Assembly (NCBI GenBank): GCA_016931995.1
Contig: JAFGDS010000051.1
Coordinates: 1-37,442, forward strand
Length of the DNA: 37,442 bases
Direction: 5' to 3'
Origin: Pirellulales bacterium
GTDB taxonomy: Bacteria; Planctomycetota; Planctomycetia; Pirellulales; Thermoguttaceae
Shown here one piece after another: positions 1 to 7,093 of the stretch (positions are counted from its first letter, which is position 1; every line of letters begins with the position of its first letter). The notes under the pieces were generated by a model. It worked only from the letters and a program-made list of their open reading frames with translations. It did not search any database and was not told the DNA's origin. A program made the translations under genes and the position numbers.

Positions 1-9
1 CGCGGGCGA

Positions 10-28
10 GGGTTCTCGGATAGGCTCT
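10..28 (-). repeat. Terminal-repeat-like 19-mer, variant copy
   Basis: The 19-nt gggttctcggataggctct is the exact reverse complement of 37186-37204 and differs by two bases from the perfect inverted pair at 16113-16131/16229-16247. It abuts the stop codon of the neighbouring minus-strand gene (28-30), just as the 37186 copy overlaps a stop codon. It reads as a dispersed repeat end, possibly half of an element cut by the window edge. Confidence 0.6.
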
Positions 29-777
29 TAGTACGCGACGATGCCCCACGCGACCATGGCGGCGATAACCAACACCAGAAACGCCGCGATGAGCAGCACC
101 CGCGAGCCCGCCTCGTCGGGCGGCTCGCCCGGCTCGGCGTCGGCATCGTATCCGTCCTCGAAGTCGTATCCGCACGACGCGCAGCGCCGGGCGAACCGCG
201 GCACGAAGGGCTCGTCGCACGTGGGACACCGCAGCACCAACGGGTCCTGGGCCGGCGCGTCGTCCTCCGCTTCCTCGATGCGGCCGTCGTCCTGGGTATC
301 TGCCTCGGGGACGCCGGCTTCGGCCGCGCAGCGGGGCGAGCCGCAGTCGCAGGCCGGCGCGTCCGGCGCCTCGGCCAACCCCATCCCCCAGACGTAGTCT
401 GGATCCGCCCTTGGGAAGTCCGAGCCGGTCGTGTGGCAGATGACGCAGCGGGTCGTGCGGGGTTGTCCGCATCGGGGGCAGACGGGCCAGGGACTCGGTT
501 CGGCGGGCGAACTCTCGGCGGTGTCCGCCGGCGACGGACCGGCCACCGCGCCCCGCCGCTCGTAATCCAAGGCGATCTGCCTGGCCAGCGGGGCGTCGGC
601 CGCGTCGACCATCACCCGGGGCAACGTGGCCCAACCCATCGCGTCCACGCCGGAACCCCGCTCAAGCAGCTCGTTGGTCACCACCGCCTTGATCCCGACC
701 TCGGAAAGGGCGTTTTTCAGGAGATGGGCCTGCTGCATGGAAGCGGCGGTGTAGATTACGGTGGGTTCGCGGGTCAT
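28..777 (-). CDS. DUF2007 domain protein with zinc ribbons and C-terminal membrane anchor
   Basis: The 249-residue protein has an N-terminal DUF2007-like ferredoxin-fold domain (about residues 5-75: a tyrosine/alanine beta strand, a helix starting near QQAHLLKNAL, then an ALP-V-V strand). This family is described only as putative signal transducers. Cysteine pairs follow at 100/103 and 111/114, a CxC cluster at 143/145/150, and pairs at 184/187 and 199/202, so at least two zinc ribbons are likely. An acidic linker leads to one hydrophobic helix at about 227-247 ending the protein. I infer a tail-anchored protein with its zinc ribbons in the cytoplasm; partner and function are unknown. The start fits the DUF2007 domain directly. 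The stop abuts a dispersed repeat at the window edge. No operon partner is visible, since the next minus-strand gene upstream is about 240 bp away. Confidence 0.8.
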   Translation of the reverse strand: MTREPTVIYTAASMQQAHLLKNALSEVGIKAVVTNELLERGSGVDAMGWATLPRVMVDAADAPLARQIALDYERRGAVAGPSPADTAESSPAEPSPWPVCPRCGQPRTTRCVICHTTGSDFPRADPDYVWGMGLAEAPDAPACDCGSPRCAAEAGVPEADTQDDGRIEEAEDDAPAQDPLVLRCPTCDEPFVPRFARRCASCGYDFEDGYDADAEPGEPPDEAGSRVLLIAAFLVLVIAAMVAWGIVAY

Positions 778-945
778 GGCGAGTCCGCCGCATCAGGACG
801 GCGGCCGTGGTTGAAGGAGCCCCTATCGCATTGGGGTCCATTATGATGGCTTCGGCAACGCGCGGCAAGTCCGCGACCGCTCCGCGCGCCCGCCAGACCG
901 TCCCCAAGCTGGGAGGGCCGAAGTAGCCGCGAGGCATTCCGTGGT

Positions 946-990
946 ACGGGCTTCCAGCCCGTGAAGAGAAACACGGCCAGGATGGCCGTG
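946..990. repeat. Two adjacent short palindromes (dispersed planctomycete-type repeat)
   Basis: Two hairpins sit side by side: acgggc-ttcca-gcccgt at 946-962 and cacggcca-gga-tggccgtg at 972-990. Translated on the minus strand they give GTAILAV and TGWKPVP, a pair I know as a frequent spurious peptide in planctomycete genomes, which marks them as dispersed intergenic repeats. They lie just beyond the stop of the truncated-looking kinase at 1015 and could act as a transcript end. The rest of 778-1014 shows nothing recognisable. Confidence 0.7.
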
Positions 991-1014
991 CCGCATCCGG
1001 TGACGCGAAAAGCC

Positions 1015-2412
1015 TTACAGGGCGGCCGACGAAAGCTCGTCGGCAAGCGGCGAGTCCTCGTCATCCTCCGACGCGCCGGGGGAGAAGTCGAGAACCTCGC
1101 CAAACACGGCGAGCAGATGGTCGGCGTTGCGCCGGATGGTCTCGACGTGCTCGCGCAGCGTGCGCTCGCCGAAATCGCATTGTTGAGGGCAGCCGTCTTC
1201 CACCAGGTCGGCGTAGCCGAGAATCGCCGTGACCGACGTGCGGACCTCGTGGACCAGGTTGGCCAGCAGTTGCCGACCGTTCCGTCGGACGACCTCGACG
1301 GCGCCGCGGATCCGTTGGAGTTCGTCCTCGTTCGCCCGACGGACGGTCATGTCGCGGGCGACGCCCACCAGGCCGGTGGGCACGTCGTTTTCGGCCAAGA
1401 TGACCGACGCGTTGACGTCGGCCCAAAGCGTCGTCCCGTCCTTGCGGCGGAACTCCAGTTCGATCGAAATGGGACGTTTCCAGAGCGCCGGGTCGTACTG
1501 GGCCGCGGCCAGCCGCTCGGTCAGCACGGTCATGGCCCGCTCGGCCGAGGCCGGCGTCATGAGTTCGTCCAACGACAGCGACGCCGTCTCCTTGGGGGTG
1601 AAACCGAGGAGCCGTTCGACGGCGGGGCTGACGTACTGCACGCCCAGCTCCATGTCGGTCGTCCAGATCACGTCGCTGACGTTTTCGGTGATGAAGCGGT
1701 AACGTTTCTCGCTGGCCGCAAGCTCTTCGGCGGCCCAACGCTGCTGGGTCACGTCGCGATCGCACCCCCGATAGCCTCGGAAACGGCCTTCGTCGTCGAC
1801 GATCGGCAGGCCGCTCGTCTCCTTGAGGATGCGGTGTCCGTCCTTGTGGCGGTCGATGATCTCCAAACCCCGAAACGCCCGGCGGCTGCTGACGATCTGA
1901 TCGAAAAACGACGCCACCCAGCGGGCCTCCTCGGCGGGCATGAAGTCGAAGGGCGTTTTGCCGAGCACTTCCTCGGGCGCGTAGCCGAGGTAATCCTTGA
2001 TCCGCGGGCTGACGTAGGTGTAGCGGATGTTCTCGTCCAATTCCCAGACCCAATCGCTGGTGGTTTCGACCAACGCGCGGTATTTCTCCTCCGTCTGGCG
2101 GAGCTTCTCGAAGGACGTGGCCTGCGGGACCCAAAGGAACAGCCCGGTGACCAGCGACAAGAGCCCCGCCACCTTGACCGTGTAGGCGAGGACTCCCTCG
2201 ACGACGTTGCCGAATCCCATGACTTGCTGGATGTCGGGCCACGCGACCACCGCGCGGAGCGCGCCGCCCGCGACAAGCAGCGCCAAGCCCGTGAGAATGT
2301 ATCGCCATCCCGGTCCAGAAAGATCCGGCCGCTGGCGGCCCTTGCGCCAAAGGTAGACGAACAGAATCGCCACCAGTGCCGCCAGGACGCCTTCCAGAAG
2401 GGACGGGATCAT
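1015..2412 (-). CDS. PAS-PAS-HisKA sensor protein lacking an ATPase domain
   Basis: The 465-residue protein starts with two to three membrane helices (about 5-22, 37-55, 75-95). A PAS domain follows at about 108-235, containing TTSDWVWELDENIRYTYVSP and a CDRDVT end, then a second at about 238-365 ending GVARDMT. A HisKA dimerisation/phosphoacceptor helix carries H388 in LVHEVRTSVTAILGYADL. The usual proline after HE-RT is replaced by serine. After a second helix (about 415-440) the protein ends in an acidic tail, with no HATPase_c N, G1 or G2 boxes. No such domain is found in any frame downstream to 778. It may be phosphorylated by another kinase, bind partners as a sensor, or be a decayed kinase; intact PAS motifs argue against recent decay. 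The start has a GGTGGG-like site upstream. Ligand and response regulator are unknown. Confidence 0.82.
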   Translation of the reverse strand: MIPSLLEGVLAALVAILFVYLWRKGRQRPDLSGPGWRYILTGLALLVAGGALRAVVAWPDIQQVMGFGNVVEGVLAYTVKVAGLLSLVTGLFLWVPQATSFEKLRQTEEKYRALVETTSDWVWELDENIRYTYVSPRIKDYLGYAPEEVLGKTPFDFMPAEEARWVASFFDQIVSSRRAFRGLEIIDRHKDGHRILKETSGLPIVDDEGRFRGYRGCDRDVTQQRWAAEELAASEKRYRFITENVSDVIWTTDMELGVQYVSPAVERLLGFTPKETASLSLDELMTPASAERAMTVLTERLAAAQYDPALWKRPISIELEFRRKDGTTLWADVNASVILAENDVPTGLVGVARDMTVRRANEDELQRIRGAVEVVRRNGRQLLANLVHEVRTSVTAILGYADLVEDGCPQQCDFGERTLREHVETIRRNADHLLAVFGEVLDFSPGASEDDEDSPLADELSSAAL

Positions 2413-2670
2413 ATCGGCCCACCGAAGACTTGAAGACGGATTCGCGGGCGAGCGATCCGAACAACCGCGATGATCTTTCGCTCGACCAAGACCGAGGCCC
2501 CTTGTCCGGAGCGGCTCCTTTGCCGTGCCCCCGACCGGCCCCTAATTGGACACTAGGTCGCAAGGAAGCCTCCTGCCGCGCAACGGCGGAACATGCTCCG
2601 GCATCCGGTAAGAGGTACGGGATAACGTGGCGGCGTAGCCCGTTCGGGTGGAAGCCGCTCCGTCGGCGGC

Positions 2671-3165
2671 TCAGGCGCGCCACGAGGCGTCGGCCAGCAC
2701 GACCGACGTTTCCACCTGGCGCTCGGGGATGGACCAGTAGCGGCGCAGAAGCCGGTCCTTTTGCTCGGGCGTCACGAGCCGGAAGCCGTGTTTCTCATAG
2801 AAACCAATGGCCCAAACGGCGTCCGCCCACGTGCCCACGAGGAGGGGTTTGTCGGCGAGCGTCCGCAAATGCGCAAGCAGACGGCCGCCGACCCCTTGCG
2901 ACTGCCGGCCGGGCCGGACATAGGCGTGGCGGATGAGCGTCACGTCGTCAACGTCCTGGATGCCCATGACGCCGACGAGCTGGCCGTCCCGCTCTTCCCA
3001 TCCCCAGAACGCCACGCCCGCGTCGATCTCGCGACGAAGCTCGTCGCGGGGCATGTAGGGTTCGTGCCACCGGTCGGCGGGGATGACGTCGCGGTAGGCG
3101 CCGGCCGCCTCGTTGACGATCGCCAGAATCGCGTCGAAATCGTCGTCGTTGCAGGGGTGGATCAT
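2671..3165 (-). CDS. GNAT family N-acetyltransferase
   Basis: The 164-residue protein is predicted to acetylate an amine using acetyl-CoA; its substrate cannot be deduced. The GNAT fold is visible: an N-terminal DFDAILAIVNEAAGAYRDVIP helix pair, a strand QLVGVMGIQDVDDVTLIRHAYVRP, the acetyl-CoA motif A loop RQSQGVGGRLLAHL, and the closing strand-helix with WAIGFYEKHGFRLV. The frame is open 38 codons further upstream to 3279, but that extension is read through the 3196-3265 inverted repeat, so I chose the ATG at 3165, which starts directly at the first GNAT strand. The gene stands alone between the PAS-HisKA gene (258 bp downstream) and the GT39 gene, all on the minus strand. The family call is sure, the function is not. 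Confidence 0.88.
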   Translation of the reverse strand: MIHPCNDDDFDAILAIVNEAAGAYRDVIPADRWHEPYMPRDELRREIDAGVAFWGWEERDGQLVGVMGIQDVDDVTLIRHAYVRPGRQSQGVGGRLLAHLRTLADKPLLVGTWADAVWAIGFYEKHGFRLVTPEQKDRLLRRYWSIPERQVETSVVLADASWRA

Positions 3166-3195
3166 GACGTCAAAGGCCGCTCGCGGCTTTGCAAC

Positions 3196-3265
3196 GTGGG
3201 AGGCGACTCCCGTCGCCGACTGAAGGTCGATTCCCTGGGCATCGGCGACGGGAGTCGCCTCCCAC
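3196..3265. repeat. Perfect 24-bp inverted repeat, 22-nt loop
   Basis: The arms 3196-3219 and 3242-3265 are exact reverse complements (core gaggcgactcccgtcgcc), separated by 22 nt. A single arm with one mismatch lies at 5050-5073, on the other side of the GT39 gene. It is a dispersed palindromic repeat. It lies in the leader of the GNAT gene and immediately past the stop of the GT39 gene, so a transcript-end hairpin role is possible. Confidence 0.85.
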
Positions 3266-3294
3266 AAGTTTGACATCACGGGGGTGAAATCAGC

Positions 3295-5034
3295 TTAGCG
3301 TGGAGCGTTTGAGCCGCCGCCTTGCGCCGTCGCCGGCGGACGGCGGCACACGGTTACCACGTTGTTCGACTTCGAGCCGCGGAAACGGTCGCAAGGAATG
3401 ACCTCCAACGTCTCGAAGGGGAAATCGAGCCTCTCGGGCGAGACGACGGCGTTGTGGAAACAGAAATACTCCACCTCCGCCGGGAGCGCCTCGCCCGGCT
3501 TCGGAACCGGCATCGATTCGACCGGCTCGCCGTAGTGGTAGGTGAACACGTGATGCGCCAGTCCCAGGCTGACCAGCTTCGCCGAGGCGGGGATCCGCTC
3601 CCTGACCCGGGCAACCGCGTCGGCCTGATCCTCGGTGCGCCGCAGGAGCGAATTGGTGAATGCGCCGGCCACGGTGAGCCCAAGGAAGAGCGCCACGCTG
3701 GCGGCGCCGACGATCCGTTGGCGATCCGTCCGTCCAAGGCGAGCCCAAAACGCCACGGCGGCCAGCCCCAGCGACGCCGCCAGATAGGCGACGGCGAAGG
3801 CCAGCGGTTGGGCGACGAGCGAGTCGCGGTCGATCAGCGTGACTCCCAAGACGATCGGACCGGCCAGCGCCATCACCGCGGCCATCCCCGTCAACAGCCC
3901 GCGCCACAGCCACGCCCATCTCTCCGATCCCTCGGCCTCCCAGCATCGCTGCGCCACCAGCGCGGCCAACAAGGCGAAGCAGGGATAAAGCGGCATGTAG
4001 TAGCGACCCCGCGCGGTGGGCACGAACCAGACCGTCGGAAACGTCACCGCCAGCGCGCAGACGAGAAACACCACGTGGTCTCGCGCCGGGCCGAGTTTCC
4101 GCCAGAAGTCGCGGTTCACATACGCCACCAGCAGAAGCGACCAGGGCAGCAGGCAGCCGAACAGGATCTCGGCCGGATAGCTGAAGAAGTGTTCCACGTA
4201 GGTTCGCCAGGTCGTCTCGTCGAACCGGATGGCCACGTCGTTGCCGTAGATGCGAAACGCGGCGTCGAACCCCGCCGCCAACGTATACGGAATCTGCCAT
4301 GCCCCGACCACGGCCGCCCACAGGCCGATGCCCGCCAGGTGCGACCAGCTCACCGCGTCGCGCCATCGCCAGGTGACCAGCAGATAGGCGCCCACCGTCG
4401 CGGCGAAGTAGGCGGGGGCCTGCGGGCCCTTGCACAACGTGCCCAGGGCAACCATCAGGTAGGCGGTGGTCCACGTCCGCAACGGCGACCAGCCAACGGT
4501 GCGCCCATAGTGCCACAACAGCAGCGACGCGCTGACCAGTAGCGTGAACATCATGTCGGTCTCGCCGAGCCGGCCCAATTCGATCACCTGGACCATCGAG
4601 GCGAAGCCCGCGGCGGCAACCCAAGCCGCCGCGCGCGAGAGAAACGTCCGCCCGTAGGCGTGGATCAAAAGGACCACGCCCAGCACGGCCAACACGCTGG
4701 GCAACCGGATGGCCCAGCGATCAACCTGGCCGCGGGCCATGCCCACCAGGCCGATGACCCAGTTTTGCAGCGGCGGCCGGCTCAAGAAGAGTTCACCCTG
4801 TTGCCGCGGGACGATCCAATCGCCGGTGCGGATCATCTCCACCGCCACCTGGCCGCGCCGCGGCTCCTCGCCCACCACGTTTAGCGCGGTCAATCGCGAG
4901 CCGTGGATCACGGCCACGAGCGACACCAGGAGGGCCACCTCCCAAGAGAGCCACCACCGACGCGAACACGAGTCGGTTGCCGGCTGGACACTGCCGCCTT
5001 GTCGAGGAAGGACCGTTGTTCTTTTTTGTGTCAT
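3295..5034 (-). CDS. GT39/ArnT-type polytopic glycosyltransferase
   Basis: The 579-residue integral membrane protein has about 12 hydrophobic helices. Near the N-terminus it has the GT39/PMT hallmarks: an acidic pair in the first periplasmic loop (VVGEEPRRGQ, then MIRTGDWIVPRQQGELFLSRPPL) and a second acidic motif RLGETDMMF about 85 residues on. Proteins of this class (PMT, ArnT, RgtA-like) move sugars from polyprenyl-phosphate donors to protein, lipid A or glycans on the outer face of the membrane. Donor and acceptor here are unknown. A soluble domain of about 110 residues ends the protein. The frame is open 35 codons further upstream, but that part contains a dispersed-repeat arm (5050-5073); the ATG at 5034 puts a short charged N-terminus before the first helix. 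It probably contributes to surface glycan assembly together with the Wzy-, CapD- and WecG-type genes nearby. Confidence 0.85.
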   Translation of the reverse strand: MTQKRTTVLPRQGGSVQPATDSCSRRWWLSWEVALLVSLVAVIHGSRLTALNVVGEEPRRGQVAVEMIRTGDWIVPRQQGELFLSRPPLQNWVIGLVGMARGQVDRWAIRLPSVLAVLGVVLLIHAYGRTFLSRAAAWVAAAGFASMVQVIELGRLGETDMMFTLLVSASLLLWHYGRTVGWSPLRTWTTAYLMVALGTLCKGPQAPAYFAATVGAYLLVTWRWRDAVSWSHLAGIGLWAAVVGAWQIPYTLAAGFDAAFRIYGNDVAIRFDETTWRTYVEHFFSYPAEILFGCLLPWSLLLVAYVNRDFWRKLGPARDHVVFLVCALAVTFPTVWFVPTARGRYYMPLYPCFALLAALVAQRCWEAEGSERWAWLWRGLLTGMAAVMALAGPIVLGVTLIDRDSLVAQPLAFAVAYLAASLGLAAVAFWARLGRTDRQRIVGAASVALFLGLTVAGAFTNSLLRRTEDQADAVARVRERIPASAKLVSLGLAHHVFTYHYGEPVESMPVPKPGEALPAEVEYFCFHNAVVSPERLDFPFETLEVIPCDRFRGSKSNNVVTVCRRPPATAQGGGSNAPR

Positions 5035-5049
5035 GGCCAGATGAGACCC

Positions 5050-5073
5050 GTGGGAGGCGACTCGCGTCGCCGA
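5050..5073 (+). repeat. Single arm of the 24-bp repeat family
   Basis: This 24-mer matches 3196-3219 at 23 of 24 positions. There is no inverted partner nearby, so it is a half copy. It lies just upstream of the GT39 start. Confidence 0.7.
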
Positions 5074-5155
5074 CTCGTTGGAGTATTCTCCCCCACCCCG
5101 TCCGGGCGGAAGTCTCACAGAATCCGCCCGGCGGATCAAGAGCAGTTGGGAGGGC

Positions 5156-5719
5156 CTACCAGCTCATCGGGTGCTTGCCGGGCGGCACGACGACGCGTTG
5201 GCGGTTGGGGGCGTCGTAGTCGGGCAAAGGCGCCTTGATCGACGAGTCGAATCGGGTGGTCGGCCGGGAGGCCCTCTCCATCTCGGGGTTGAACGCCCAC
5301 GTCGGCAGCGGGGGCGTGGCTGGCTCCGTCATCCGGTGGCCCGGCGACATGGCGCGGACCATGTGGCGCATATGGATCGGCTCGGGCGTGATGTTCACCT
5401 GGATCAGGGGATTGAACGTGATCCGGTCGGGCCGCATGTGGCTCGGTCGGATGTCGTCCTTGTTGATCGGCGCCAAGTGCATCCGATCGGGCAAGATGTT
5501 GCGGTTGTGAAAATGCGGCATCGGCGCATAGGGCTTCGACGGCATCGATTCCGTGCGGTACGGCTCGGCACGGAACCCCTTCGGGGCGATCTCGGTCAGG
5601 GCCGGTTTGCGGGGCTCGATCTTGTCGAAGAGGATCTGCCCCCGCGCTGGCCGACCTGATCCAGCAAGCATCATCCCGACGAACACGCTCGCGGCGATCC
5701 AGTAGGTCTTTTGAGTCAT
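5156..5719 (-). CDS. Exported His/Met-rich protein of unknown function
   Basis: The 187-residue protein begins with a signal peptide (MTQKTYWIAASVFVGMMLAG, likely cut after PARG near residue 27). The mature part lacks cysteine and strong hydrophobic stretches and is rich in Pro, Arg, Met and His. Short degenerate motifs recur: PMPHFHNRN, DRMHLAPI, PSHMRPDRI, PIHMRHMV, SPGHRM. Such low-complexity His/Met motifs can bind copper or other soft metals, but that is inference. The ATG at 5719 was preferred over the GTG six bases upstream because GGAAG lies nine bases before it. It precedes the GT39 gene in the same direction with a 121-bp gap. I recognise no family; it could equally be a structural envelope protein. 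Confidence 0.65.
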   Translation of the reverse strand: MTQKTYWIAASVFVGMMLAGSGRPARGQILFDKIEPRKPALTEIAPKGFRAEPYRTESMPSKPYAPMPHFHNRNILPDRMHLAPINKDDIRPSHMRPDRITFNPLIQVNITPEPIHMRHMVRAMSPGHRMTEPATPPLPTWAFNPEMERASRPTTRFDSSIKAPLPDYDAPNRQRVVVPPGKHPMSW

Positions 5720-5923
5720 GATCACGCACTTCCAGGAATCAATCGGCCGACTGATCTTGACCTCGACGGGCGTCCTTCCTACTCTACTGAACCCTAGGCC
5801 ACGGACATTCTGCTGGGGGGTGCGTTAGACAAATTGAAGCGCCGTGCCGGTGGATTGGGGCGGGGCCCGACGGGCACGGGCGCCACGACCGACACGACCA
5901 CTACCGGATCGGGGGTTCCATCC

Positions 5924-6217
5924 ATGAAATGTCCCGTTTGTTGGGCGGAGAAAGCCTACGTGCGGCGCGTCGACGGTTGGAAAGGCAAGCTCCTCGCCTT
6001 GTTCCTGATCGTGCCCATGCAGTGTCACCACTGCTATCACCGATTTCACGTCCTGTGGTTCCAGACGTGGGGTAAGCGCACGCAACCGCCCCTGCGGATT
6101 GCCCCGAACACCCGCGCCACCCGATTGTCCTACGCCGCCCGGCACGTCGCGGCCCAGGGGCTGGCGGACCCGGCGTCGCGCGAGAGTTGCCCCGCGCGGC
6201 GCGTGGACGCCGCCTAA
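5924..6217 (+). CDS. Small zinc-ribbon protein
   Basis: The 97-residue protein has a CPVC pair at 3-6 and a CHHC pair at 34-37, separated by a basic and then hydrophobic stretch (GKLLALFLIVPMQ), followed by HRFHVLWF. This is the layout of a small zinc ribbon whose knuckles bracket a hydrophobic segment, perhaps membrane-associated. The ATG at 5924 is preceded by GGGGG at about ten bases. The frame is open 30 codons further upstream, but that part is low-complexity Thr/Gly. The downstream phosphatase starts a few bases after the stop, so the two are probably co-transcribed. The C-terminal 50 residues look disordered. No function can be assigned. Confidence 0.65.
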   Translation: MKCPVCWAEKAYVRRVDGWKGKLLALFLIVPMQCHHCYHRFHVLWFQTWGKRTQPPLRIAPNTRATRLSYAARHVAAQGLADPASRESCPARRVDAA

Positions 6218-6229
6218 CGCCGAGTGCCC

Positions 6230-7036
6230 ATGCAATTCCCGGATCGGTTCATCGACACGCACTGTCATCTGCTGCCCGGCCTGGACGACGGGGCGGCCGA
6301 TTGGGATGAGTCCCTGGCCATGGCGCGGCTGGCCGCGGCCGACGGCATCGTGACGACGATCGTCACGCCCCATCAGCTTGGCGCGTTCGCGGCCAACGAC
6401 GGCCCGACGATCCGTGCCCGCACGGCCCATCTGCAAGACTTCCTCAACCAGCAGGACGTGCCCTTGCGCGTGCTGCCCGGCGGAGAGATCCGCGTCGAGC
6501 CCGACCTAGTGGACCGCATCCGCCGGGGCGAACTGATGACGTTGGCCGATCAGGGCCGCTACGTTCTGGTGGAGCTGCCGCACGAGCTCTATTTGCCGTT
6601 GGATGGACTGTTGTCCGAGTTCCGCCGGGCGGGATTGGTGGGCGTCCTGGCCCACGCGGAGCGGAATCAGGGCATTCTGGCCCAACCCGCCCGAGCCGAG
6701 GCCCTGGTGTCGGCCGGTTGCCTGCTCCAGGTGACGGCCACCAGCCTGATCGGGACGTTCGGCCCCGACGTCCAACGTTTGGCCGAGGACCTGATCGCCC
6801 GCGGGTTGGCCCATCTCGTCGCCACCGACGCCCACAGCGCCCAGGCGAGGCGTCCGCTCATGGGCCGGGCGTTCGAGCGGGTGGTGGACTGGGCGGGTTA
6901 CCGGACGGCGAAGGTCCTGTTTTGCGACAACCCGGCCGCCGTCGTCCACGACCGGCCCCTCGCCCATCTGCCCGGCTCGCGAAGCGGCCGACGCGGCGTC
7001 CTGGCCCGCTGGTTCGGCGGGCGCAAGGCCGGCTAG
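6230..7036 (+). CDS. CpsB/CapC family PHP-domain protein tyrosine phosphatase
   Basis: The 268-residue protein is the manganese-dependent PHP-type tyrosine phosphatase known as CpsB/CapC/YwqE, which dephosphorylates bacterial tyrosine kinases and controls polymer length in capsule synthesis. All metal-site motifs of the family are present in order: FIDTHCHLLPGLDDGAADWD (D9, H11, H13), TPHQ, GGEIRVE, VLVELPHE, VLAHAERN and VATDAHS. Length matches the family (about 250-260 residues). A GTG two codons upstream (6224) could also serve as start. No BY-kinase partner is encoded in the window, although Wzy-like and CapD-like genes lie downstream on the same strand. It is cytoplasmic. The family call is firm; the capsule role is inferred. 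Confidence 0.92.
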   Translation: MQFPDRFIDTHCHLLPGLDDGAADWDESLAMARLAAADGIVTTIVTPHQLGAFAANDGPTIRARTAHLQDFLNQQDVPLRVLPGGEIRVEPDLVDRIRRGELMTLADQGRYVLVELPHELYLPLDGLLSEFRRAGLVGVLAHAERNQGILAQPARAEALVSAGCLLQVTATSLIGTFGPDVQRLAEDLIARGLAHLVATDAHSAQARRPLMGRAFERVVDWAGYRTAKVLFCDNPAAVVHDRPLAHLPGSRSGRRGVLARWFGGRKAG

Positions 7037-7093
7037 GAACCTATCCCAGAATCCGGACGACATCGTCGTCATGCCGAGCGAAGCGAAGCATCT
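7034..7093 (+). repeat. Left half of the composite inverted-repeat element
   Basis: cctatcccagaa (from 7041) and a degenerate 26-mer at 7068-7093 (gtcatgccgagcgaagcgaa onward) match, in the same order, the left halves of the complete element at 16113-16247. No right half follows. The apparent ATG of the next gene (7071) lies inside the second motif. Confidence 0.65.

Noticed and set aside
774-1103. Minus-strand open frame of about 110 codons with GTAILAV and TGWKPVP
   Set aside because: These peptides are the translation of the palindromic repeats at 946-990; not a gene.
2376-2936. Plus-strand open frame across the gap between the PAS-HisKA and GNAT genes
   Set aside because: Arg/Pro-rich translation without homology and overlapping the GNAT gene antisense; not supported.
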